Positions 18,386 to 26,177 of a stretch of DNA of 38,755 nt are shown piece after piece. The stretch's first letter is position 1. The number at the start of each line of letters is the position of its first letter. The translations under genes were made by a program, and so were the position numbers. The notes under the pieces are model-generated. The model ran no database searches, was not told where the DNA came from, and saw nothing but the letters and a program-made list of their open reading frames with translations. The DNA is taken from assembly GCA_913056385.1 (NCBI GenBank), contig CAJXND010000018.1, positions 1 to 38,755 on the forward strand. The letters run 5' to 3'. The stretch is from an uncultured Ectothiorhodospiraceae bacterium. Its GTDB lineage: Bacteria > Pseudomonadota > Gammaproteobacteria > Nitrococcales > Nitrococcaceae.

Positions 18386-20090
18386 GCTGCGCCCCTATCT
18401 GAGCATGCTGCGTCCCTATCGCGGGCGCCTTCTCATCGGCGGCGCACTGATGCTGGTGACCGCGGCATCCGGGATCGGGCTACTGGCGCTCTCGGGCTGG
18501 TTCATTACCGCGACGGCCGTGACCGGCGCACTGCTCGCCGCCGGCGTCGCGGCGCGGCTTGATATCTATGTGCCGGGTGGTGGCATTCGCACGTTTGCCG
18601 TCACGCGCACTGTGGCGCGTTACTTTGAGCGGGTCTTCAATCACGACGTGGTGTTGAGGCTGCTGCGCGACCTGCGCGGACAGACCTTCTCGCGGCTGGC
18701 GAACCTCTCGCCCAGCGCACTGGGCCAGCTGCGCAGTGGCGAACTGCTCAACCGGCTGACCACTGACATCGATCGCCTGGACGGGCTCTATCTGCGGGGA
18801 CTGGCACCGCCTGTGGTGGCCGGCCTCGCGATACTGATTACCGTCGCGCTCCTGGCCATCGGCTCGGTCACCGTGGCATCAATTGCCGGCCTGACTCTGA
18901 TAACAGCGGGCGCGCTGATCGGACTTCGCGCCTGGTTTTCGGGACAGGCACTGACCAGACGCCTGGCGAGCGCCAATGCGAACCTGCGCGCTCAGCTGGT
19001 TGATCATCTTCGGGGGCTGACCGAATTGAAGGCCTTTGGCAGTGTTGGTTATCACCGCGAACGCGTGGATGGTCTCGATGAAGAGGAACGCGCGGACGAG
19101 AACCGACTCGCCACCGGAATTGCGACGGGCGAGGCGATCCTTCACGGCACGCTGCAGCTGGTCGCGGTGGGGGTCCTGCTCGCTGCCCTGAGTCTGTTCG
19201 CGGCCGATCGGATCAATGGCGCCGTTGCAGTGATGATGCCTCTGGCCGTCCTGGCCCTGCTCGAGCCCCTGGGCGTATTACCGGGATCCGGATTGCATCT
19301 GGCCCGGGCCCGGGCGTCAGCAAAGCGCCTCGACACGGGTGAGATCGGCCGTACACCCTCGAGCCACACGACACAGCCGGGACATGGCGATGGCCATGGC
19401 GATCAATCTATCGAGGCCACGCCGGGGCAGGCGTCGGATATCCGATTCGAGTCGGTCACGGTCCGTCGCGGTGCGGGTGCGAGGGTCCTCGATGAGCTGA
19501 ACCTTGCCGTGAGTGAAGGCGAACATCTCGGAATAGTCGGCGCCTCGGGCTGCGGAAAGTCGAGTCTGGCCGATCTCGTCGCCGGATGGCTCGTGCCTGA
19601 CACCGGTCGGGTATTGGCGGGGGGAAAACCGGTCGGAATGCTGGACGCCGCCAGTCATCTGGCCCGGCTGGGTTACCTGACCCAGCAGACCGATCTGTTC
19701 AGTGGAACAATCGCCGGCAATCTGCGGGTCGCCTGCCCGGACGCAAGCGAAGCCCGCCTGTGGTCTCTACTCGAAGCGCTGGCGCTGGACGAATTCGTCG
19801 CGAGTTGCCCCGATGGAATGCACACGTGGATCGGGGAATCCGGCCTGGAAGTCTCCGGCGGGCAGGCGCGGCGGCTTGCACTCGGCCGTGTGATGTTGCG
19901 CGACGCGACGATCGTCGTACTCGACGAACCCCTCAGCGGGCTGGATGAGGCCACTGCCGCGCACGTCAGCGTTGCCATTGAGCGCTGGCTCACCGGACGA
20001 ACGGCCATCGTCCTTGGTCACGAGCCCTCCGCGATTCCATCCGTCGACCGGATGCTGCAACTGCGCACAGGTCGACTGGTACCAATCTGA
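18378..20090 (+). CDS. cydC: Heme/thiol ABC exporter subunit CydC
   Basis: 570 residues from the ATG at 18378, which overlaps the cydD end by 8 nt and has GGAG at 18363-18366; longer in-frame starts lie within cydD. Six membrane helices (about 15-300) precede an ATPase domain: Walker A GASGCGKSSLADLV, signature VSGGQARRLALGRV, Walker B IVVLDEPLSGLDEAT. A His/Gly/Asp-rich linker (GHGDGHGDQS) joins the two parts. It heterodimerises with CydD. GGGACAGGCAC at 18941-18951 encodes SGQAL here. Last gene of a cydABDC operon. Confidence 0.93.
   Translation: MHELRPYLSMLRPYRGRLLIGGALMLVTAASGIGLLALSGWFITATAVTGALLAAGVAARLDIYVPGGGIRTFAVTRTVARYFERVFNHDVVLRLLRDLRGQTFSRLANLSPSALGQLRSGELLNRLTTDIDRLDGLYLRGLAPPVVAGLAILITVALLAIGSVTVASIAGLTLITAGALIGLRAWFSGQALTRRLASANANLRAQLVDHLRGLTELKAFGSVGYHRERVDGLDEEERADENRLATGIATGEAILHGTLQLVAVGVLLAALSLFAADRINGAVAVMMPLAVLALLEPLGVLPGSGLHLARARASAKRLDTGEIGRTPSSHTTQPGHGDGHGDQSIEATPGQASDIRFESVTVRRGAGARVLDELNLAVSEGEHLGIVGASGCGKSSLADLVAGWLVPDTGRVLAGGKPVGMLDAASHLARLGYLTQQTDLFSGTIAGNLRVACPDASEARLWSLLEALALDEFVASCPDGMHTWIGESGLEVSGGQARRLALGRVMLRDATIVVLDEPLSGLDEATAAHVSVAIERWLTGRTAIVLGHEPSAIPSVDRMLQLRTGRLVPI
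18941..18951 (+). repeat. GGGACAGGCAC copy in cydC
   Basis: Sense copy encoding GQAL in the membrane-domain half of CydC. It could be coincidental, as for the cydD copy. Confidence 0.7.
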
Positions 20091-20100
20091 AAATCGCCTG

Positions 20101-20127
20101 TCCGGCCGGCGATTCGGTCCGGCCGGA
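20101..20127. terminator. Possible terminator hairpin after cydC
   Basis: tccggccgg (20101-20109) pairs with ccggccgga (20119-20127), loop 9 nt, ten bases after the cydC stop. There is no T-run, so intrinsic termination is uncertain. Confidence 0.4.
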
Positions 20128-20207
20128 TCCACCGCCGCGCGCTGTGCCCGGACCCGCTTATCCGCTAGCATTGCAGCTCCATCATTGACCAGTGTGAAAG
20201 GTTCAGC

Positions 20208-21269
20208 ATGACCCATCGAATCGCCCTCATACCCGGTGACGGTATCGGCCAGGAGGTTACCCCCGTCGGCGTGCGCTGCCTGGAGGCCCTCGCCAGACGT
20301 CCGGGCCTTGATTTTGCGTTCACCGAGTTCCCCTACTCCTGCGAGTACTATGCTGAACATGGCGCCATGATGCCGGACGATGGTATCGAACGGCTGCGGC
20401 CGCACGACGCGATTCTCCTGGGAGCCGTCGGTTACCCCGGTGTCCCTGATCATGTCTCGCTCTGGGGCCTGCTTCTGCCGATCCGGCGCGAATTCCAGCA
20501 ATACGTCAATCTGCGTCCAGTGCGCCTGCTCCGTGGCCTCACCTCAGCGCTTCGAGACCGGGGTCCCGAGGACATCAACTATCTGGTGGTTCGCGAGAAC
20601 AACGAGGGCGAGTATTCCGAGATCGGGGGAAGACTCTACGATGGACTGCCGGAGGCCATGGCGGTGCAGGCCACCGTGATCACCCGCAAGGGTAGTGAAC
20701 GCATTCTTGAATATGCCTTCCGGCTGGCGCAGTCACGGGCGCGCAAGCGGCTGGCCTACGCCACTAAATCCAACGGCATCAAGCATACGATGCCCTTCTG
20801 GGACGAGCAGGTAGCGGCCATGGCTCCGAATTGGCCTGACGTGCAGGTGGATGGCTACCATGTCGACATCCTTGCCGCCAACTTCGTCACCCATCCGGAC
20901 TGGTTCGATGTCGTGGTGGGGACCAACCTCTTCGGAGATATCCTCTCCGACCTCGGACCGGCAACGGCCGGCGGGATCGGTGTCGCGCCATCGGCGAACA
21001 TCAACCCCGCCCCGGACATGCCCTCGATGTTCGAGCCCGTTCACGGCTCCGCGCCGGATATCGCCGGACAGGATACTGCCAACCCGATTGCCATGATCTG
21101 GACCGTGGTCATGATGCTGGAAGACCTCGGCGAGCAGGAAGCCGCCGATGACCTGATGGGAGCGCTCGAGACGGTGACCGGCGAAGGCCGCGTCCTCACC
21201 CGGGACCTGGGTGGCGAGGCGGGCACCCGCGAATTTGCAGACCGCGTGCTCGCCGAACTGAAGGGATGA
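20208..21269 (+). CDS. Tartrate/D-malate dehydrogenase-type beta-decarboxylating dehydrogenase
   Basis: 353 residues, cytoplasmic member of the isocitrate/isopropylmalate dehydrogenase family. Visible features: IALIPGDGIGQEVTP at the N-terminus; QQYVNLRPVRLLRG and YLVVRENNEGEYSEIGG, which favour the tartrate/D-malate branch; ATKSNGIKHTMPFWDEQV; the metal-binding Asp residues in TNLFGDILSDLGPATAGGIGVAPSANI; and the cofactor segment FEPVHGSAPDIAGQDTANPIA. It oxidises a 2-hydroxy acid with NAD and decarboxylates it. The leuB role is less likely because no leuCD genes are nearby. AAAGGT precedes the ATG. Confidence 0.85.
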   Translation: MTHRIALIPGDGIGQEVTPVGVRCLEALARRPGLDFAFTEFPYSCEYYAEHGAMMPDDGIERLRPHDAILLGAVGYPGVPDHVSLWGLLLPIRREFQQYVNLRPVRLLRGLTSALRDRGPEDINYLVVRENNEGEYSEIGGRLYDGLPEAMAVQATVITRKGSERILEYAFRLAQSRARKRLAYATKSNGIKHTMPFWDEQVAAMAPNWPDVQVDGYHVDILAANFVTHPDWFDVVVGTNLFGDILSDLGPATAGGIGVAPSANINPAPDMPSMFEPVHGSAPDIAGQDTANPIAMIWTVVMMLEDLGEQEAADDLMGALETVTGEGRVLTRDLGGEAGTREFADRVLAELKG

Positions 21270-21276
21270 TTTGATC

Positions 21277-21287
21277 GGGACAGGCAC
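21277..21287 (+). repeat. GGGACAGGCAC copy, intergenic
   Basis: Lies 8 nt after the tartrate-dehydrogenase-type stop, 34 bases ahead of the next copy. Confidence 0.9.
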
Positions 21288-21310
21288 GCTCTGATCGAGA
21301 CCGAAATTTC

Positions 21311-21321
21311 GGGACAGGCAC
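21311..21321 (+). repeat. GGGACAGGCAC copy, intergenic
   Basis: In the leader of the dienelactone-hydrolase gene. With its flank it shares the 19-mer gaaatttcgggacaggcac with the copy at 36634. Confidence 0.9.
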
Positions 21322-21349
21322 TTTAGCGACCCTCAGGAGGATCTCCGAA

Positions 21350-22117
21350 ATGTCGAGGTTGATCACCGCCATCACGGTGTTCGGGCTACTGGCAGTCAGC
21401 CAGGCCGTGCATGCAGAAATCGTCTCTGAATCAGTTCGTTACACACATGATGATGCTGCTTTCGAGGGTTATGTCGCATACAACCGGGCGTTGGGCGAGG
21501 ACCAGCCCACGGTTGTGATCGTGCATGACTGGGATGGTCTCGGCGAGTATGAGCGCACGCGGGCAAGAATGCTTGCCCGCGAGGGCTATGCGGCCTTCGC
21601 CATCGATCTCTTTGGAGAGGGAATCCGTCCGGAAAGCATTGAACGTCGCCGGGAACTGACCGGCGCCCTCTATGCTGATCGCGATCGCATGCGTGCCCTC
21701 GTCGATGCTGGAATGGATGCGGCGTTCAACCAGCGCGCAACGGATATCGCCGAGATGGTGGCAATCGGCTATTGCTTTGGCGGCGCAGTGGTTCTCGAGA
21801 TGGCGCGTGCGGGTTCACCCCTTGAGGGCTTCGTGTCCTTTCATGGCGGGCTCGGCACGCCAGAGGACCAGGACTATACCGACGTGCAGAGCGAGTTGCT
21901 GATTCTTCATGGGAGCAGCGATGCCGTTGCGCCAATGGAAGACGTATCATCGCTCGCGGATCGTCTTGACGCCGACGGAGTCGATTATCAGATCGAGATC
22001 TATGGCGGAGCGCGACATGCCTTTACCGACTGGGAGGCGGAAGATCGGTATGACCCGCGGGCCGATCTTGCGTCCTGGGAAGCGCTGCGGGCGTTTCTGG
22101 GCAAGACGCTGAACTGA
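21350..22117 (+). CDS. Exported dienelactone-hydrolase-family protein
   Basis: 255 residues. The signal peptide ends near residue 22 (VSQAVHA), so the enzyme is periplasmic or secreted. It has an alpha/beta-hydrolase fold with the DLH triad: nucleophile C142 in GYCFGGAVVLEM, D191 in HGSSDAVAP and H223 in GARHAFTD. VVIVHDWDGLGEYERTRARML matches the family N-terminal region. AGGAGG at about 21335-21340 supports the ATG at 21350. The leader holds a GGGACAGGCAC copy ending 29 bases before the start codon. Natural substrate unknown; many family members act on esters or lactones. Confidence 0.85.
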   Translation: MSRLITAITVFGLLAVSQAVHAEIVSESVRYTHDDAAFEGYVAYNRALGEDQPTVVIVHDWDGLGEYERTRARMLAREGYAAFAIDLFGEGIRPESIERRRELTGALYADRDRMRALVDAGMDAAFNQRATDIAEMVAIGYCFGGAVVLEMARAGSPLEGFVSFHGGLGTPEDQDYTDVQSELLILHGSSDAVAPMEDVSSLADRLDADGVDYQIEIYGGARHAFTDWEAEDRYDPRADLASWEALRAFLGKTLN

Positions 22118-22123
22118 ATCGAG

Positions 22124-23731
22124 ATGCTCAATACGACAATGGGCATCCGCGGCATGGTGACCGCCCCCCATCACATGGCCGCCGAGGCGGGCCGCGACGT
22201 GCTCCGCGAGAACGGGACAGCCACTGAAGCAATGGTGGCTGCGGCGGCGGTCATCGCCGTTGTCTATCCGCATATGAATTCGATTGGCGGCGATGGTTTC
22301 TGGCTGATCGGTCGGCCGGGGGCGGCACCGATCGGCATCGATGCCTCTGGACCGGCAGCCAAATTGGCTAGCCGGGACTTCTACCGCGAGCACGGGTTGG
22401 CAGCGATTCCGACCAGGGGGCCAATGGCCGCACTCACGGTGCCAGGAACCATCGGAGGTTGGAAGGCGGCTTTATCCCACGCCACGGTTGAAAGGGGTAG
22501 ATTACCCCTATCGCGTCTGCTCGAACCGGCAATAGCACTGGCCCGTGAGGGTGTTCCAGTCACCTCGGGCCAAGTCCGGGTTACAAGCGAAAAGCTCGAA
22601 GAGCTCCGTGATTTGCCGGGATTCTCGAAAACCTTTCTCGATGCCTCGGATCGTCCGCCCGAATGCGGAGCACGGCTTCGTCAGCCGGCGCTCGCCGATA
22701 CGCTGGAGCACTTGGGCAGTGCGGGGCTGGATGACTTCTACCGCGGCGATATTGCCCGTAGCATGGCCGCCGATCTCGACGCGCTCGGCAGTCCTCTACG
22801 GCTCAACGACCTCCTGGAGTACAGACCACTCACGGTCGAACCACTCAGCCTCCGCCTCGGCAGAGCCCGTCTCTACAACATGCCCCCGCCCACTCAGGGA
22901 CTGGCCTCACTGTTGATACTTGGGATTCATCAAAGAGTGCCTGTCCCCGATATGGATTCGCCCGATATGGATTCGTATAGGTATGTCCACGCGCTCGTCG
23001 AATCCACGAAAAAGGCCTTCCGCGTCCGGGACAGGCACATTACCGACCCGGGCTGGATGACGGTAAACCCAGAGACGTTCCTGCGCGATGAGTGGCTGGA
23101 AGCGGCTGCCAATGAAATCGATATGACCCGGGCAGCGCCCTGGCCCCATCCGGGCGCCTCCGGCGACACGGTCTGGATGGGCGCCATCGACTCGCAGGGC
23201 CAGGCGGTCAGCTTTATCCAGTCGGTCTACTGGGAATATGGGGCGGGCGTCGTGCTACCGGCGACTGGAGTCCTGATGCAGAACCGGGGCATCAGCTTCG
23301 GTTTGGACGTACAGAGCCCGCAGGCTCTTGAGCCCAGCCGCCGACCCTTTCATACCCTGAATCCGGCGATGGCGAGCTTCGACGACGGCCGCCATATGGT
23401 CTACGGCACGATGGGCGGTGAGGGACAGCCACAAACCCAAGCAGCGATCTTCACCCGTTATGCCAATGAGATGATGCCTCTTCAAAAGGCCGTCAGTGCG
23501 CCGCGTTGGTTGCTCGGCCGAACCTGGGGGGACTCAACCACAGACCTCAAACTCGAGTCCCGATTCCCGGCGAGCCTTTTGGAGCAACTCCAGGCGGCAG
23601 GGCATGCCATTGAAACGGTGAAGGATTTCGACAGCATGATGGGGCATGCCGGGGCAATCGTGCGTCACTCCGACGGATTGCTGGAGGGTGCCAGCGATCC
23701 CCGTAGTGATGGAGCCGTGGCGGCGGGCTGA
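22124..23731 (+). CDS. Gamma-glutamyltransferase family protein
   Basis: 535 residues, Ntn-hydrolase fold. N-terminal GMVTAPHHMAAEAGRDVLRENGTATEA and GGDGFWLIG are typical. The expected autoprocessing and nucleophile Thr is T349 in SGDTVWMGAID, in the more divergent GDT form, and the C-terminal GTMGGEGQPQTQA and GASDPRSDGAVAAG are conserved. There is no signal peptide, so it is probably cytoplasmic, unlike classical periplasmic Ggt. Odd features: two GGGACAGGCAC copies in opposite directions (22937-22947 and 23028-23038), two GGGACAGCCAC copies (22214, 23422) and a 15-bp tandem duplication giving PDMDSPDMDS (about residues 275-284). The start 6 nt after the hydrolase stop suggests co-transcription. 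Confidence 0.88.
   Translation: MLNTTMGIRGMVTAPHHMAAEAGRDVLRENGTATEAMVAAAAVIAVVYPHMNSIGGDGFWLIGRPGAAPIGIDASGPAAKLASRDFYREHGLAAIPTRGPMAALTVPGTIGGWKAALSHATVERGRLPLSRLLEPAIALAREGVPVTSGQVRVTSEKLEELRDLPGFSKTFLDASDRPPECGARLRQPALADTLEHLGSAGLDDFYRGDIARSMAADLDALGSPLRLNDLLEYRPLTVEPLSLRLGRARLYNMPPPTQGLASLLILGIHQRVPVPDMDSPDMDSYRYVHALVESTKKAFRVRDRHITDPGWMTVNPETFLRDEWLEAAANEIDMTRAAPWPHPGASGDTVWMGAIDSQGQAVSFIQSVYWEYGAGVVLPATGVLMQNRGISFGLDVQSPQALEPSRRPFHTLNPAMASFDDGRHMVYGTMGGEGQPQTQAAIFTRYANEMMPLQKAVSAPRWLLGRTWGDSTTDLKLESRFPASLLEQLQAAGHAIETVKDFDSMMGHAGAIVRHSDGLLEGASDPRSDGAVAAG
22214..22224 (+). repeat. Sister motif GGGACAGCCAC in gamma-glutamyltransferase gene
   Basis: Encodes GTAT near the N-terminus. Confidence 0.75.
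22937..22947 (-). repeat. GGGACAGGCAC copy, antisense in gamma-glutamyltransferase gene
   Basis: Inverted copy, read as RVPVPD in the protein, next to a 15-bp tandem duplication. Confidence 0.9.
22946..22975 (+). repeat. 15-bp tandem duplication next to a motif copy
   Basis: cccgatatggattcg occurs at 22946-22960 and again at 22961-22975, adding the in-frame repeat PDMDS twice. The first unit overlaps the end of the inverted GGGACAGGCAC copy at 22937-22947. Confidence 0.85.
23028..23038 (+). repeat. GGGACAGGCAC copy in gamma-glutamyltransferase gene
   Basis: Sense copy encoding RDRH at a position where the family has a conserved ADR-like stretch. Confidence 0.9.
23422..23432 (+). repeat. Sister motif GGGACAGCCAC in gamma-glutamyltransferase gene
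   Basis: Encodes GQPQ, a family-conserved stretch, so it may be coincidental. Confidence 0.6.
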
Positions 23732-23740
23732 GAGAGACAA

Positions 23741-24559
23741 TCAGCGCTGACAACGCGGACAGTACACGGTGGTGCGCTGGGCGAGGCGAATTTCCCTCAA
23801 GCTACGCCCGCAACAGACGCACGGCATGCCACCTCGCCCATACGCATGGAGTGTTTGCTGGAAGTATCCGGGGACACCATCGGCGCCGCTGAAATCTCGT
23901 AGGGTTGTGCCACCCGCCTCGATCGCTTCGGCCAGAACTGCGCGAATGCAGCCGACCAGGCGATCATAGCGCTGGCGGGCAATGCGCCCCGCGGGTCGCT
24001 TTGGATGGATACCTGCGCGATAGAGTGCCTCGGTCGCATAGATATTCCCGACACCAGCCACCACATGGCTGTCCATTATCAGGTTTTTTATTCCAACACG
24101 ACGTTTGGCGGCTATATGGTGCAGGTACTGGCCGCTGAATTCGTCGCCAAGCGGTTCTGGCCCGAGCCGGAATAGCAACGGATGCTGCTCCGGTGGATCT
24201 TCGGTGATATGAAGGCTCCCGAAGCGTCGCGGGTCGTTGAATCGAAGTAGCTCGCCTGTGTCCAGCTCGAAATCAACATGATCATGGGTATTCAGTGCCT
24301 GTCCCGGCCCGACCACGCGCATATGCCCTGACATGCCGAGGTGCAGGATAATCGTAGTGCCTGCTTCGAGCCGGAATAATAGATACTTGCCACGTCGATC
24401 AAGGGAATGGATGCGGGCACCCGCGACCCGAGCGGGGTCTGTCGCCGGAACATGCCAACGCAGTCTGGGCTCTCGCACCCTCAAGCACTGTAGTCGATGG
24501 CCCACGCAATGAGGTTCCAGGCCCCGGCGCGTCGTCTCCACCTCAGGCAGTTCGGGCAT
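23741..24559 (-). CDS. mutM: Formamidopyrimidine-DNA glycosylase
   Basis: 272 residues. The catalytic N-terminus is MPELPEVETTRRGL with the essential P2 and E3, followed by RRGKYLLFRL with the beta-loop Lys and HLGMSGHMRV. The helix-two-turn-helix region is near GVGNIYATEALYRAGIHPKRPAG. The C-terminal zinc finger (CVCC ... YCPRCQ) is complete. It removes oxidised purines such as 8-oxoguanine and nicks the strand. It converges with the gamma-glutamyltransferase gene, 9 nt apart. A sense-direction GGGACAGGCAC (24295-24305) encodes GQAL at about residue 86. Confidence 0.96.
   Translation of the reverse strand: MPELPEVETTRRGLEPHCVGHRLQCLRVREPRLRWHVPATDPARVAGARIHSLDRRGKYLLFRLEAGTTIILHLGMSGHMRVVGPGQALNTHDHVDFELDTGELLRFNDPRRFGSLHITEDPPEQHPLLFRLGPEPLGDEFSGQYLHHIAAKRRVGIKNLIMDSHVVAGVGNIYATEALYRAGIHPKRPAGRIARQRYDRLVGCIRAVLAEAIEAGGTTLRDFSGADGVPGYFQQTLHAYGRGGMPCVCCGRSLREIRLAQRTTVYCPRCQR
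24295..24305 (-). repeat. GGGACAGGCAC copy in mutM
   Basis: Sense for mutM, encoding GQAL in a surface-loop region. Confidence 0.9.
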
Positions 24560-24586
24560 GCGATCGGATTTCCGGGTGTCACTTGC

Positions 24587-24613
24587 AAAAAAGCCCGCCG
24601 GGTAGCGGGCTTT
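24587..24613 (-). terminator. Rho-independent terminator of rpmBG
   Basis: On the minus strand, aaagcccgc and gcgggcttt (arms at 24605-24613 and 24590-24598) form a perfect 9-bp stem with a 6-nt loop, followed by a run of T (six A on the plus strand at 24587-24592). It lies 25 bases after the rpmG stop. Confidence 0.85.
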
Positions 24614-24637
24614 CGCGTCGGGCTCGGGATCCGAGCC

Positions 24638-24793
24638 CTACTTGATCTTGGCTTCCTTGTAGATCACATGCTTGCGCACCACTGGATCATACTTACGGAA
24701 CTCGAGCTTGTGCGGAGTGTTACGCCGATTCTTGTCCGTCGTGTAGAAATGCCCGGTGCCAGCCGAAGAGACGAGTTTGATCTTGTCGCGCAT
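24638..24793 (-). CDS. rpmG: 50S ribosomal protein L33
   Basis: 51 residues, too short for most ORF calls. My minus-strand reading begins [17 protein letters not shown], continues with [19 protein letters not shown] and ends [10 protein letters not shown], a complete L33. It lacks the CxxC pairs of the zinc-binding L33 form. GAGGT precedes the ATG. It follows rpmB by 8 nt and ends before a clear terminator. Confidence 0.97.
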   Translation of the reverse strand: MRDKIKLVSSAGTGHFYTTDKNRRNTPHKLEFRKYDPVVRKHVIYKEAKIK

Positions 24794-24801
24794 CAGTTAC
24801 C

Positions 24802-25038
24802 TCAGACTTTCTCGCCGCGGTCACGCAGGTCCATAATTACCTGCTCGATACCGACCTTGTCGATAATCCGCATGCCCTTGCTGGAAACACGCAGCCGCAC
24901 CCAGCGGCTTTCACTGTCCAGCCAGAAGCGATGGTAGCGCAGGTTCGGCAGGAAACGCCGGCGCGTCTTGTTGTTGGCGTGAGAAACATTATTTCCGGTC
25001 ATCGGACGCTTGCCGGTGACCTGACATACCTTGGCCAT
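24802..25038 (-). CDS. rpmB: 50S ribosomal protein L28
   Basis: 78 residues beginning [23 protein letters not shown], a complete L28. GGGAGG lies five bases before the ATG at 25036-25038. It is the first gene of the usual rpmB-rpmG operon, with a promoter of near-consensus form 60 bases upstream. Confidence 0.97.
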   Translation of the reverse strand: MAKVCQVTGKRPMTGNNVSHANNKTRRRFLPNLRYHRFWLDSESRWVRLRVSSKGMRIIDKVGIEQVIMDLRDRGEKV

Positions 25039-25098
25039 TGGGGCCTCCCGAAGTCCTTGTCCGAACGTGCGCGCCTAACCGCGCTCGGTAAACCGATC

Positions 25099-25127
25099 TT
25101 TATACCAGCCCAAACCGGATGCTGCAA
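25099..25127 (-). promoter_or_regulatory. Sigma-70 type promoter of rpmBG
   Basis: On the minus strand, TTGCAG (25122-25127) and TATAAA (25099-25104) are separated by 17 bases, close to consensus. The -10 box is about 60 bases before the rpmB ATG. This is the best promoter match I found in the window. Confidence 0.75.
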
Positions 25128-25197
25128 TCCTAATGCGGCGCATCATTGAATTTGCCGGTGGCAGCCTCCACCTCTTTACAAACAGATCGGCGGAGTT

Positions 25198-25208
25198 GGG
25201 ACAGGCAC
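25198..25208 (+). repeat. GGGACAGGCAC copy before cbpA
   Basis: Ends 10 nt before the cbpA ATG, in the place a ribosome site would occupy. Confidence 0.9.
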
Positions 25209-25217
25209 CAAAAGGAT

Positions 25218-26177
25218 ATGGAGTTCCAAGACTACTACAAGACGCTCGGAGTGAGCCGCGAGGCATCCAAAGATGAGATCAAGAAGGCATATCGTCGCCT
25301 AGCGCGCAAGTATCATCCGGATGTCAGCCAGGAACCGGACGCCGAAACCAAGTTCAAGCAGGTTGCAGAGGCTTATGAGGTCCTCAAGGATCCGGATAAG
25401 CGCAAGATGTATGACGAACTTGGTGAGAACTGGCAATCGGGCCAAGACTTCAGGCCACCTCCGGGTTGGGAACAGCGTGCTGGTACGCAGGGTGGCGCGA
25501 GATACAGCGCAGGCTTTGGTGATTTCAGCGATTTCTTCGAGAACCTGTTCGGAGGAGGCCTTGGTAGCGGGTTTGGCGCTAATGGTTTCGGCAGACGCGC
25601 TGATGGGGACAGGCACGCAGCAGGTTACGCAAGCGAGTTTCGCAGCCCGGATACCACGGCGAAGTTGCAGATTGACCTCGAAGACGCTTACACAGGCGCG
25701 ACCAGGTCAGTGGATGTCAGCACGGGCGGCGGATCTCCGAAACGGCTTCGCGTGAAAATCCCCGAGGGCGTTACAAACGGACAACAGATTCGACTCAAGG
25801 GCCAAGGCACCCGCTCACCCATGGGTGGCGAGCCGGGTGATCTACTCCTTGAGGTGCACATCCGCCCGCATAATCTCTTCCATCTCCGCGGCAAGGACAT
25901 CCACGTCGATGTGCCAGTGGCGCCATGGGAAGCCGCACTGGGGGGAACCATCACGGCCCCGACACTGGGCGGCAAGGTGGAGCTGAAAGTACCGAAAGGA
26001 AGCCAGACTGGCGCACGGCTACGCTTGAAAGGCCGGGGGCTGCCCGGACAGAAAAAGGGGGATCAATATGTCTCGCTGAAGATCGTCAACCCGCCGCTCG
26101 ACACGCAGCAGTCAGAGGACTTCTTTAAGTCGATGGCAGAGACCTTCGACTTCGACCCACGTGCTTCGATGAGCTGA
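25218..26177 (+). CDS. cbpA: CbpA/DnaJ-class co-chaperone
   Basis: 319 residues from the ATG at 25218 ([12 protein letters not shown]); the frame extends upstream but homology starts here. The N-terminal J domain has the HPD motif (KYHPDVSQ, about residues 34-41), a Gly/Phe-rich linker (about 80-145) follows, then two C-terminal substrate-binding domains ([19 protein letters not shown] to LKGRGLPG). The zinc-finger domain of DnaJ is absent, as in CbpA. It stimulates DnaK. The nearest purine-rich ribosome site (AGGA at 25213-25216) is only one base from the start codon; a GGGACAGGCAC copy ends 10 bases before the ATG. A second copy in the linker encodes GDRH. Confidence 0.92.
   Translation: MEFQDYYKTLGVSREASKDEIKKAYRRLARKYHPDVSQEPDAETKFKQVAEAYEVLKDPDKRKMYDELGENWQSGQDFRPPPGWEQRAGTQGGARYSAGFGDFSDFFENLFGGGLGSGFGANGFGRRADGDRHAAGYASEFRSPDTTAKLQIDLEDAYTGATRSVDVSTGGGSPKRLRVKIPEGVTNGQQIRLKGQGTRSPMGGEPGDLLLEVHIRPHNLFHLRGKDIHVDVPVAPWEAALGGTITAPTLGGKVELKVPKGSQTGARLRLKGRGLPGQKKGDQYVSLKIVNPPLDTQQSEDFFKSMAETFDFDPRASMS
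25606..25616 (+). repeat. GGGACAGGCAC copy in cbpA linker
   Basis: Sense copy encoding GDRH in the Gly-rich linker of CbpA. Confidence 0.9.
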
